Source: Bacteroidota bacterium
GTDB lineage: Bacteria > Bacteroidota > Bacteroidia > Bacteroidales > WCHB1-69
Reading direction: 5' to 3'
DNA: 6,507 bases
Assembly: GCA_023459435.1 (NCBI GenBank)
Contig: JAEWUL010000155.1
Coordinates: 1-6,507, forward strand
Positions 1 through 6,364 of the stretch are shown here, piece after piece. Below the pieces are notes generated by a model. It did not search any database, had not been told where the DNA came from, and was given only the letters and a program-made list of their open reading frames with translations. The first letter of the stretch is position 1, and every line of letters starts with the position of its first letter. Made by a program: the position numbers and the translations under genes.

Positions 1-2406
1 AATCTTACCGGACTGAAATGTATCAAAATGAAGGCCGAAAAGGTGCCCGGTTCCAGAAGATCTAACATTGTCCCTATCGAAGGTTCTGAGTTTGATCTTC
101 CATGCGATTTGGTTTTGCCTGCTACCGGACAAAAAATCCAATATGAAGTGTTAGATCATATCAATCAGTATTATCCTGATCAGGATTTACAGTTAAACAA
201 GTGGAAAACACTGGATGCAGATGAATCCACCATGCAAATGAATATCCCAAAAATATTTGCTGCCGGAGATGCTGTAACGGGTCCAACCAATATCATTCAG
301 GCTATAGCAGGTGGAAAAAAAGCGGCACAGTATCTGACTGCTTTTGTATTGGGATTGCCTTTTGAAATTCCAAAGAAACCGTTTATTAGTACCAAAGATT
401 CATTTGCTAAACAAACGAAAGATCTGTATCTGAATAAGTTTGAGTATCAACCTAAGAACGAAATGCCGGTTTTAGACGCTCAGAAAAGAGATAATTTCAA
501 AGAAGTTGAATTGGGATATCAATCTGTGGAAGAGGTCCAAAATGAAGTGGCCAGATGTTTAGAGTGTGGCTGTGTGGCTTTTTATGACTGTGATTTACAA
601 AAGTACTCAACTGAATATGAAGCTATTCAAACCCATTATAAGGGTGATTATCAGGTTTTTGAAAGAACTACAGCTCATGAAAAACTGGAACTAGACAATC
701 ATAAATGTATCCTATGTGGTCGTTGTGTAAGAGTTTGTAAAGAGTATTCTGGAAATCGCGTTTGGGAGTTCTTCAAAAGAGGCTCCAAAACATACATCTC
801 TGTGAATATGGAAAATGATATGTCAGAATCTCGTTGTGATGCTTGTGGATTGTGTGTTGATACTTGTCCAACAGGTGCTTTAACAGAAAACTTTTCTTTC
901 AAAATATTACCTGCTCCTTACGAAAAATTACCAATCATTGATCCATTCGGATCTGAGGGTTTTGAAGCTGATCTCCTAGAATATAAAGGAAATATTTATG
1001 GTGCGACTGCCAGAACAGGGATCGTGAATCAGAAAGGTTTGATCAATAGAGATCTATTCTTCGGTTATTCTATTTTTAATAAAAGCAGAAGAATTCAAAC
1101 TCCTATGGAACGGGTTGATGGAAAATGGGTTCCTATTACTATTGAAAAAGCAATTGAAAAGATCAAAAAACAGGTCAGACAAGTTGATAATTCTGAGAAT
1201 GTGATCTTGGTTTCTCCTGAATTGACCAATGAGGCGATGTATATGATTCAAAAATGGGCTAGGGTAGGGCTTCAAACCAATTCAATTGGTTCACCCTACT
1301 TTATCGATAGAACTATAGCTTCCAATATTAATAAAAACGATATCTTACCACTTCAGGAACTAGAAGGCTCTAAACAAATCTTTGTATTGGGAAGTAATCT
1401 GCCTGAAGATCATCCTGTAATCAGCCATTTGGTTCAAAACAACAGATATCACCAAAAATCTGAAGTTACTTTCATTACCACCGAAGAGAACCATCCCTAT
1501 AGCTATAGAACTGATCATACATTAGTGATTCAGGATGTTTATTACTTTATTAAAGCTGTTTGTCACTACATCGTCCATTCTGAAAAAATGTTTGGAATTT
1601 TTATAAATGGACTCGCTAAAGAATGGACCCATTATCGTGAGGCTATCTTGAAGCAAAATTATTCTCAACTTTTAGAAAAATCGGGAGTAGATGCAGCAAC
1701 TGTTGAATCTTTTGCTCAAACGCTCATTGATATTCCTGAAACTGCTTTTATCTTTTCAGAAAAAAATACTGATGAGAAAACAATGACAGAGTTAAAGAAT
1801 CTGATGCTATTAACAGAAAAACAAGGAAAAACGTTTTCTGGGATGATTGCTTTAAAACCTGCATGTAATACCCAAGGATTGTTTGATATGGGGATCTATC
1901 CCGATTATGGCCCCGGATTTAGAAAAATAGAAGGATCCTATTTGGAATTGTTGAAAAATCACTGGCATACCACAAAATTATCTACTCAGTTTGTATGTCC
2001 AGGTGAAGCTTTACAAAACAATACCCAAAATAATCTATTCATTTTCGGATCTAATATTGTAAAGGATACTCCTGAAATGACAGACATGATTAAAAAATCT
2101 TCATTTATTTGTGTTCAGTCATTATTCGAAAATGAAACAACAGCAATAGCTGATCTGGTTCTACCCATGAATTTTGCCATTGAGATTGGTGGAAGTTACA
2201 CCTCAACATTTAAAGTAGCTCAAACATTCAGAGCTGTAAAAAAGTCAAAAATTGACTGGAACGATTATCAATTTTATGGTGAACTGCATCAACATTTTGG
2301 TGTTCAATCTCCCAGACACTACTCAGAAATTTTTCTTGAGATGATATCTCTATTACAACCTTCGTGTTGCGATGATACTCGACATATATTCACTATTAAC
2401 AACTAA
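1..2406 (+). CDS. Flavoprotein / Fe-S / NuoG-like molybdopterin-domain oxidoreductase fusion, 5' end missing
   Basis: The reading frame is open from base 1, so the ATG at base 28 is internal and the true start lies upstream; 801 codons are visible. Bases 58-132 (IEGSEFDLPCD..LPATGQ) and 253-285 (IFAAGDAVTGP) match the end of the FAD/NAD(P)H-binding domain of glutamate synthase small-subunit-like proteins. A cysteine group follows (codons at 556, 565, 571, 589), then two CxxCxxCxxxC motifs (706-738 and 835-867), each able to hold a 4Fe-4S cluster. From about 940 to the end the protein resembles the NuoG/formate dehydrogenase family: RRIQTPMER (1087-1113), LTNEAMYMIQKWAR (1222-1263) and ADLVLP..E.GG (about 2149-2196). 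Inferred role: cytoplasmic electron transfer between NAD(P)H and a ferredoxin or partner enzyme. The substrate is unknown. The molybdopterin domain lacks its cluster cysteines and its C-terminal domain, so molybdenum chemistry is doubtful. Only two bases separate it from mntP. Confidence 0.85.
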   Translation, partial: NLTGLKCIKMKAEKVPGSRRSNIVPIEGSEFDLPCDLVLPATGQKIQYEVLDHINQYYPDQDLQLNKWKTLDADESTMQMNIPKIFAAGDAVTGPTNIIQAIAGGKKAAQYLTAFVLGLPFEIPKKPFISTKDSFAKQTKDLYLNKFEYQPKNEMPVLDAQKRDNFKEVELGYQSVEEVQNEVARCLECGCVAFYDCDLQKYSTEYEAIQTHYKGDYQVFERTTAHEKLELDNHKCILCGRCVRVCKEYSGNRVWEFFKRGSKTYISVNMENDMSESRCDACGLCVDTCPTGALTENFSFKILPAPYEKLPIIDPFGSEGFEADLLEYKGNIYGATARTGIVNQKGLINRDLFFGYSIFNKSRRIQTPMERVDGKWVPITIEKAIEKIKKQVRQVDNSENVILVSPELTNEAMYMIQKWARVGLQTNSIGSPYFIDRTIASNINKNDILPLQELEGSKQIFVLGSNLPEDHPVISHLVQNNRYHQKSEVTFITTEENHPYSYRTDHTLVIQDVYYFIKAVCHYIVHSEKMFGIFINGLAKEWTHYREAILKQNYSQLLEKSGVDAATVESFAQTLIDIPETAFIFSEKNTDEKTMTELKNLMLLTEKQGKTFSGMIALKPACNTQGLFDMGIYPDYGPGFRKIEGSYLELLKNHWHTTKLSTQFVCPGEALQNNTQNNLFIFGSNIVKDTPEMTDMIKKSSFICVQSLFENETTAIADLVLPMNFAIEIGGSYTSTFKVAQTFRAVKKSKIDWNDYQFYGELHQHFGVQSPRHYSEIFLEMISLLQPSCCDDTRHIFTINN
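1261..1302. repeat. Imperfect inverted repeat inside the oxidoreductase gene
   Basis: The inner arms AACCAATT (1275-1282) and AATTGGTT (1284-1291) are perfect complements around one central base. Outer arms GTAGGG (1264-1269) and CCCTAC (1294-1299) are also complementary, and pairing can extend to 1261/1302 with two G-U pairs. A 5-base against 2-base bulge separates the two stems. The whole element lies inside coding sequence in a conserved part of the protein. The pairing is visible in the sequence; any function (mRNA structure, protein binding) is unknown and chance is possible. Confidence 0.5.
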
Positions 2407-2408
2407 AA

Positions 2409-2972
2409 ATGCCCTTTGTTGAAATTTTTTTGATAGCTTTCGGATTATCTATGGATAGTTTGGCCGTTTCTATTGCAGCGGGGACTTGTAGTTGTAAGCG
2501 GAAAATCCATTATCGTACCTATTTGAAAATTGCCTTATTTATGGGCTTTTTTCAAGGCTTTATGCCTTTGTTAGGTTGGTTGTTAGGAACCTCTTTTGCT
2601 GAACAAATCTCATCAATAGATCATTGGATCGCTTTTCTATTGCTTGTTTTTATTGGTGGAAAAATGGTCTGGGAGGGTGTCAAAGGAAAAGAGAAAGATC
2701 GATGTATCAACTTTTCCAGTAATAAAACTTTGTTGATTCTGGCAATAGCTACAAGTATAGATGCTCTAGCTGTAGGTGTTTCTTTTGCTATGCTGAATAT
2801 TAAAATTTGGATGCCTATCATCGTGATCGGCCTGTTTACCTTTGTTATCTCTTTCCTGGGAACCATTTTTGGTCATAAACTGGGCCATAAAGTGAATCTA
2901 AGAATCGAAATAATTGGAGGATTGATCCTTATCGGTGTGGGTACAAAAATACTTCTGGAACATTTATTGTGA
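2409..2972 (+). CDS. mntP: MntP manganese efflux pump
   Basis: This encodes a complete 187-residue inner-membrane exporter of Mn2+ (MntP, formerly YebN, DUF204), close to the roughly 188 residues of the E. coli protein. The protein is almost entirely hydrophobic segments, consistent with six membrane helices. The family's internal duplication is clear: GLSMDSLAVSIA (residues 12-23, Asp16) mirrors ATSIDALAVGVS (114-125, Asp118), and both aspartates are the conserved acidic residues of the family. Other family marks are GFFQGFMPLLGW (46-57) and the ending GGLILIGVGTKILLEH. The ATG lies two bases after the stop of the oxidoreductase gene, so the two are probably co-transcribed. There is no room for an Mn2+-sensing leader directly upstream. 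No Shine-Dalgarno sequence is evident, as is common in this phylum. The MntP assignment is firm; the link to the upstream redox enzyme is only positional. Confidence 0.95.
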   Translation: MPFVEIFLIAFGLSMDSLAVSIAAGTCSCKRKIHYRTYLKIALFMGFFQGFMPLLGWLLGTSFAEQISSIDHWIAFLLLVFIGGKMVWEGVKGKEKDRCINFSSNKTLLILAIATSIDALAVGVSFAMLNIKIWMPIIVIGLFTFVISFLGTIFGHKLGHKVNLRIEIIGGLILIGVGTKILLEHLL

Positions 2973-2979
2973 TAGCAAC

Positions 2980-3006
2980 CTGTTTCCTGGAAATTTGGTA
3001 TCTTTG
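2980..3006 (+). promoter_or_regulatory. Probable Bacteroidota-type promoter of ricT-gldH
   Basis: TATCTTTG at 2999-3006 fits the Bacteroidota -7 consensus TAnnTTTG exactly. A weak -33 candidate, CTGTTT, lies at 2980-2985. The box starts 27 bases after the mntP stop and would place transcription start near 3012, giving ricT a leader of about 65 A/T-rich bases. A small perfect inverted repeat, TTTCC-T-GGAAA (2983-2993), sits between the two promoter elements and could be an operator, but it is short enough to be chance. Confidence 0.55.
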
Positions 3007-3079
3007 CAGTTCCAAAAAAATATTGTAACAAACGATTAAATAATACGTAAATAACTAACTTTTAGCATCTCAATAACAA

Positions 3080-4279
3080 ATGAATAATAAATTCGAAGAA
3101 TTTTCAGATAAAGACCATTCACAAAGCGAGAATCTGGAACAATACTTAGATATGGATATTAGAATTGGAATCTCTACAGAAGCTGATAAAATTTCTAATA
3201 ACCCTTTCCATACTAGAGGAATCTCCAACAGACCCTCCGTTGAGGAGTCTCATTGTTCGCAATATAAATACAGCTGCTGTAAACTGGCAACTTTTGACTG
3301 GATTGATGCCTTAGACTTACCTATGGCTTACAAAGAGTATCCTATTGCTGAAGTTAGGTTTAAAAATAGCCATAAGGACTTCTTTATTCTTCCTGAAGAG
3401 GGAATATATCAGGTTGGAGATATTGTTGCCGTAGAATCAAATCCGGGCCATGATATTGGAATTGTCTCTATGTTAGGACTTTCTGTGAAAAGACACTTGG
3501 CAAACCGGAAAATGAAACAAGAAGATGTTACCAAAAAATTGTATCGTCATGCCCGTGTTGCCGATATTGATAAATGGATTAGTACAGTCGATCTTGAACA
3601 CACTACGATGTTGTCTTCCCGATATATTGCCTGGGATTTAGATCTGAAAATGAAAGTGAATGATGTGGAATATCAAGGAGATGGTACAAAAGCCATTTTT
3701 TATTATTCCGCTGAAGAACGGGTAGATTTCAGAGAATTGATCAAAATCCTGGCCGAACAATTTAAAATCAGAATTGAGATGCGTCAGATTGGGGTTAGAC
3801 AAGAAGCTGCGCGACTTGGAGGGATCGGTTCCTGTGGAAGAGAACTTTGCTGCTCCTCCTGGTTAACAAACTTTCAGTCTGTTTCAACCGTTTCTGCTAG
3901 AACACAGCAACTTTCCCTTAATCCTAAAAAACTTGCCGGAATGTGTGGTAAACTGAAATGTTGCCTTAACTTTGAACAAGATACTTACATCCAGGAATTA
4001 AAGGCATTCCCTGCTCCAAATGTCCATTTGAATACCAAAAAAGGGAAGGGTTTTTATAATAAAATTGACATTTTTAAGAAAATTGTATGGTATAATTATG
4101 CCAATGATAATTCAACCATATTTGCAATCCCTCTTGACTCTGTAAATAAAATTATTGAAATGAACAAAAAGGGGAAATACCCTGATTCATTGGAGGAGTT
4201 TGCTATTGTAAATCAAAAGAAAGTGGATGAAGGGGTCAACTATAGTTTGGATGAACTCAAAAATATTGAAGATAAATAA
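3080..4279 (+). CDS. ricT: RicT (YaaT) family PSP1-domain iron-sulfur protein
   Basis: This is a 399-residue cytoplasmic protein. The start is well fixed, because an in-frame TAA lies at 3074-3076 and this is the first ATG after it. The core (about residues 85-300) is a PSP1/RicT protein with the signature GIGSCGRELCCSSWL (248-262) and GMCGKLKCCLNF (287-298). In Bacillus subtilis, RicT works with RicA and RicF in a complex that carries 4Fe-4S clusters and steers RNase Y-dependent mRNA maturation; whether those partners exist in this organism cannot be seen here. All nine cysteines sit in three triplets: C59/C66/C67, C252/C257/C258 and C289/C294/C295. The first lies in an N-terminal extension (SHCSQYKYSCCKL). 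The protein is longer than the Bacillus one, with an acidic N-terminal tail and a charged C-terminal tail. It precedes gldH by four bases, so the two are very likely one transcript. Family assignment is strong; the cellular role is inferred. Confidence 0.9.
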   Translation: MNNKFEEFSDKDHSQSENLEQYLDMDIRIGISTEADKISNNPFHTRGISNRPSVEESHCSQYKYSCCKLATFDWIDALDLPMAYKEYPIAEVRFKNSHKDFFILPEEGIYQVGDIVAVESNPGHDIGIVSMLGLSVKRHLANRKMKQEDVTKKLYRHARVADIDKWISTVDLEHTTMLSSRYIAWDLDLKMKVNDVEYQGDGTKAIFYYSAEERVDFRELIKILAEQFKIRIEMRQIGVRQEAARLGGIGSCGRELCCSSWLTNFQSVSTVSARTQQLSLNPKKLAGMCGKLKCCLNFEQDTYIQELKAFPAPNVHLNTKKGKGFYNKIDIFKKIVWYNYANDNSTIFAIPLDSVNKIIEMNKKGKYPDSLEEFAIVNQKKVDEGVNYSLDELKNIEDK

Positions 4280-4283
4280 CAAA

Positions 4284-4766
4284 ATGAATAAGATTATAAT
4301 CCTTTTAATTTCCTTTCTTCTCTTTTTTGCTTCCTGTAAACAGGATGTTTTCTACGAGAAAATGGATCAGATTGATCAGGAAGTGTGGAATGTGAATCAA
4401 AAATTGGTTTATGAATTTGAGATTAAAGATTCCATGGCCTATTATGATATCTATTTTCATGTAAGAAATACAACCGATTATCCCTATCAGAACCTTTATT
4501 TTTTCTTGACCAATCAGTTTCCTAGCGGTCTACAAATGGTGGATACTCTTGGTTGTGTGCTGTGTGATCCTTTTGGAAAATGGTATGGAAAAGGAAACGG
4601 TCGAATTAAAGAGAGTAAATTTTTACTCAGAAAACAGGTCCGATTTCAACAAAAAGGGAAATATGTGTTTACTGTTCAGCAAGGTATGAGAGATGATCAG
4701 CTAAAAGGGATCTCAGATTTTGGAATCTCTTTTGAACATTATAACCCAGAAAAAAGGAATCCGTAA
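4284..4766 (+). CDS. gldH: GldH gliding-motility lipoprotein
   Basis: This encodes a 160-residue lipoprotein of the GldH family, which Flavobacterium johnsoniae needs for gliding. The N-terminus is a lipoprotein signal peptide: a short basic start (MNK), a hydrophobic run (residues 4-16) and a lipobox FASC with Cys18 as the lipidated residue. The mature part carries the GldH pattern: AYYDIYFHVRNTTDYPYQNLYFF (52-74, with NLYFF at 70-74), FPSG, a DP.GKWYGKGNGRIKE segment (95-110) and VRFQQKGKYVFTVQQGMR (119-136). An in-frame ATG exists at 4227, but it would overlap ricT and put 19 extra residues before the signal peptide, so 4284 is chosen. A CVLC pair (C91, C94) in the mature domain could form a disulfide. 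There is a four-base gap from ricT. Expected location is the cell envelope, probably the outer membrane. A GldH homologue need not mean that the organism glides. Confidence 0.93.
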   Translation: MNKIIILLISFLLFFASCKQDVFYEKMDQIDQEVWNVNQKLVYEFEIKDSMAYYDIYFHVRNTTDYPYQNLYFFLTNQFPSGLQMVDTLGCVLCDPFGKWYGKGNGRIKESKFLLRKQVRFQQKGKYVFTVQQGMRDDQLKGISDFGISFEHYNPEKRNP

Positions 4767-4792
4767 ACTTATCATAATTACAAATTTTTTAC

Positions 4793-4800
4793 TAATTTTG
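4793..4800 (+). promoter_or_regulatory. Promoter -7 box (TAnnTTTG) before the unrecognised gene and dapF
   Basis: TAATTTTG matches the Bacteroidota -7 consensus. No good -33 TTG is seen; the best candidate region is CTTATC near 4768-4773. Transcription would begin about 4806, leaving a leader of only about 10 A-rich bases before the ATG at 4817. It would let the next two genes be expressed apart from ricT-gldH. The match is short and lies in AT-rich sequence, so it is a moderate call. Confidence 0.45.
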
Positions 4801-4816
4801 CCAAAAAAAAAGGAAA

Positions 4817-5485
4817 ATGTCATCCAATCATAAACAATCAAAGAATCCCCACAAATTAAGTGGTGTAGCTAAGTTTTTCTTAGGCTTCTCTTTGGGGATT
4901 CTTTTGAGTGTTTTTGGCATTTTTATTGTGAAAAATGCAACATTTCTTAATAAAATTGATGATTTAGATCTCTTTCAAAACAATCAGAATCAAGAAACTG
5001 AGGAACAACCTCAGGTAGTAAAGCAAAAAATCAAACCAAAAAAAGCGGAAAAACCCCTAACGGCCCAGGACTCATTACTTCTCGATACCAATATGGTCGC
5101 TTTAGTAGAAAATGAGGATCTTCTTGAAGATGCTGAATTTTCTTTTGAACCGGAATCTGTCGTAGATAATATTGTTGAAGAAAAGATCTCTCAAACCAAA
5201 ACAGTGAAAGTACTGGTTAAAAATGCAAATTTAGAAGATCTTCCGTCCTCCCCCGATAATATCATTGCCTATTTCGAAGTCCAGAAATGGGATTCTCCCA
5301 TCGTAAATAGAATCTCCTACCAAAGAAATCATAATGTTCTTAAAATCAAGGGTATGGATATTGCTAAACTATCCATTTTTTATATCAACGGAAAATATTA
5401 TCTTTCTGATGGATCCAGATTGTATTCGATTCCCAATAATAAAACGTTTGAAAAGTTGTCTGAAATCAACATTGCTAACTTGTAA
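4817..5485 (+). CDS. Unrecognised membrane-anchored protein, 222 residues
   Basis: I do not recognise a family. The N-terminus is basic (K6, K9, K14, K19) and is followed by a hydrophobic helix at about residues 18-38 (FFLGFSLGILLSVFGIFIV), with no cysteine or obvious cleavage site. This suggests a single-pass anchor with the rest in the periplasm. Residues 45-80 are a low-complexity linker rich in Q, E and K, and 92-125 are acidic. The C-terminal part (about 130-222) looks like a small folded domain rich in beta strands, with YFEVQKWDSP, VLKIKGM and LSIFYINGKYYLSDGSRLYSI. The ATG is preceded by AGGA (4811-4814), which is too close for a good Shine-Dalgarno site. The stop TAA is followed at once by the dapF ATG, so the two are probably co-translated. 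Context between gldH and dapF suggests an envelope role, but this is only inference. Confidence 0.85.
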   Translation: MSSNHKQSKNPHKLSGVAKFFLGFSLGILLSVFGIFIVKNATFLNKIDDLDLFQNNQNQETEEQPQVVKQKIKPKKAEKPLTAQDSLLLDTNMVALVENEDLLEDAEFSFEPESVVDNIVEEKISQTKTVKVLVKNANLEDLPSSPDNIIAYFEVQKWDSPIVNRISYQRNHNVLKIKGMDIAKLSIFYINGKYYLSDGSRLYSIPNNKTFEKLSEINIANL

Positions 5486-6262
5486 ATGAAAATCCCATTT
5501 TATAAATATCATGGTGCAGGAAACGATTTTATCGCAATAGATAATAGAATTTCTGTTCCTTTTTCTAATGAAATAATCAAAAATCTCTGTGATAGACATT
5601 TAGGTATTGGTGCCGATGGTGTACTTCTCATTGGTCCCGGTTCAGCAAATTATGATTTTACTCTAGATTATTACAATTCTGATGGTCATATGGGTTCATT
5701 ATGCGGCAATGGTAGTCGCTGTGCTGTTGCTTTTGCCCATCATTTGAACATAATTGAAAATAAAGCCGTTTTTAAAGCCTTTGATGGTCTACATTTCGGA
5801 ATGTTTCAGTCTAATCAGGATGTTTCTGTTTCGATAAATGATATCGAAACAATTCAAAAATATGAAGATGGTTACTATTTAAATACAGGTTCCCCCCATT
5901 TTGTACAGTATATTTCAGAAATTCAATCCTTTGATGTTTATCATGCCGGAATAACGATTAGATCTGACCAACGATTTCCGGAAGGAACAAATGCCAACTT
6001 TGTGGAACCCTATTTAGATGGTATTTTTGTCAGAACATTTGAGCGGGGTGTTGAAAACGAAACGTTATCTTGTGGAACAGGTGTTACAGCAGCAGCTATT
6101 GTTCATTCTATACACTTCGAACAAAATGGCGATCACAAGATCAAAGTATACACTACCGGAGGAGATTTCAACATATCTCTCACAAAAAAGGACACCCATT
6201 TTACTAACATCATCCTTCAGGGCCCCACGAAGTTGGTTTATACCGGGGAAATTGAATGTTAG
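5486..6262 (+). CDS. dapF: DapF diaminopimelate epimerase
   Basis: This encodes a complete 258-residue cytoplasmic enzyme that converts LL- to meso-diaminopimelate, the last step before lysine and the cross-linking residue of peptidoglycan. It is cofactor-free and uses two cysteines as acid and base. Both are present: Cys73 in SLCGNGSRC (71-79) and Cys196 in ETLSCGTGVTAAA (192-204). Other family motifs are KYHGAGNDFIAIDN (7-20), LNTGSPHFV (132-140), EGTNANFV (166-173) and FERGVENETL (185-194). E. coli DapF is 274 residues; this one is slightly shorter but has both halves intact. The ATG follows the TAA of the preceding gene with no gap and no Shine-Dalgarno site, which suggests translational coupling. 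The TAG stop overlaps the beginning of an intergenic repeat block. Confidence 0.97.
   Translation: MKIPFYKYHGAGNDFIAIDNRISVPFSNEIIKNLCDRHLGIGADGVLLIGPGSANYDFTLDYYNSDGHMGSLCGNGSRCAVAFAHHLNIIENKAVFKAFDGLHFGMFQSNQDVSVSINDIETIQKYEDGYYLNTGSPHFVQYISEIQSFDVYHAGITIRSDQRFPEGTNANFVEPYLDGIFVRTFERGVENETLSCGTGVTAAAIVHSIHFEQNGDHKIKVYTTGGDFNISLTKKDTHFTNIILQGPTKLVYTGEIEC
5827..5851. repeat. Perfect 10-bp inverted repeat inside dapF
   Basis: The arms TGTTTCGATA (5827-5836) and TATCGAAACA (5842-5851) are exact reverse complements around a 5-base loop (5837-5841). It lies in the codons for VSINDIET, in the variable middle of DapF. The pairing is directly visible; no function is known. Confidence 0.6.
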
Positions 6263-6306
6263 CTGACACCTATCAGCCGTCAGCTATCAGGTTTCAGTTA
6301 TCAGTT
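6258..6306. repeat. Heptamer tandem repeat block 1 (NTCAGNN)
   Basis: Five consecutive 7-base units run from 6272 to 6306: ATCAGCC, GTCAGCT, ATCAGGT, TTCAGTT and ATCAGTT. All keep TCAG in the same phase. Two weaker units in the same phase, GTTAGCT and GACACCT, extend the block left to 6258, across the dapF stop. The units also create an 8-bp inverted repeat, TAGCTGAC (6260-6267) and GTCAGCTA (6279-6286), with no T-run after it. Short tandem heptamers of this kind are known from non-coding DNA of cyanobacteria and other bacteria; the mechanism here is unknown. Confidence 0.75.
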
Positions 6307-6325
6307 ACATTTGCTGATTTACTAA

Positions 6326-6358
6326 TTCCCTTTCCCCCTTCAACCTTTCCCTTTCTCC
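6326..6358. other. Polypyrimidine tract between repeat blocks
   Basis: Of 33 bases, 31 are C or T on the plus strand, the exceptions being AA at 6342-6343. CCCTTT-like units recur (CCCTTT at 6328-6333 and 6349-6354). It lies between the two heptamer blocks and does not encode a plausible protein. It may be part of a composite intergenic repeat. Confidence 0.5.
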
Positions 6359-6364
6359 AAAAAA

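Noticed and set aside
28..30. ATG at 28 as the start of the oxidoreductase gene
   Set aside because: The frame is open to base 1, and the residues before it (LTGLKCIK) fit the flavoprotein domain, so the gene begins upstream.
699..1275. Minus-strand open frames at 699-902 and 1054-1275
   Set aside because: They are antisense to conserved Fe-S and NuoG-like coding sequence and have no recognisable protein character.
2300..2408. Mn2+ riboswitch (yybP-ykoY type) before mntP
   Set aside because: The region is coding to within two bases of the mntP ATG, and no characteristic paired structure was seen.
2621..2866. Minus-strand open frame opposite mntP
   Set aside because: It is antisense to the conserved membrane helices of MntP.
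4227..4283. Longer gldH start at 4227
   Set aside because: It would overlap ricT by 53 bases and put 19 residues in front of a good lipoprotein signal peptide starting at 4284.
4335..4352. Surface-export signal after the GldH lipid cysteine
   Set aside because: The residues CKQDVF hold only one acidic residue, not the acidic cluster expected of a surface-export signal.
5369..5599. Minus-strand open frame across the junction of the unrecognised gene and dapF
   Set aside because: It spans two well-supported plus-strand genes and shows no domain.
6018..6266. 82-codon plus-strand frame inside dapF
   Set aside because: It is a shifted frame of dapF, whose catalytic motifs lie in the other frame.
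6260..6286. Intrinsic terminator after dapF
   Set aside because: The 8-bp inverted repeat is explained by the heptamer array and is not followed by a T-run.
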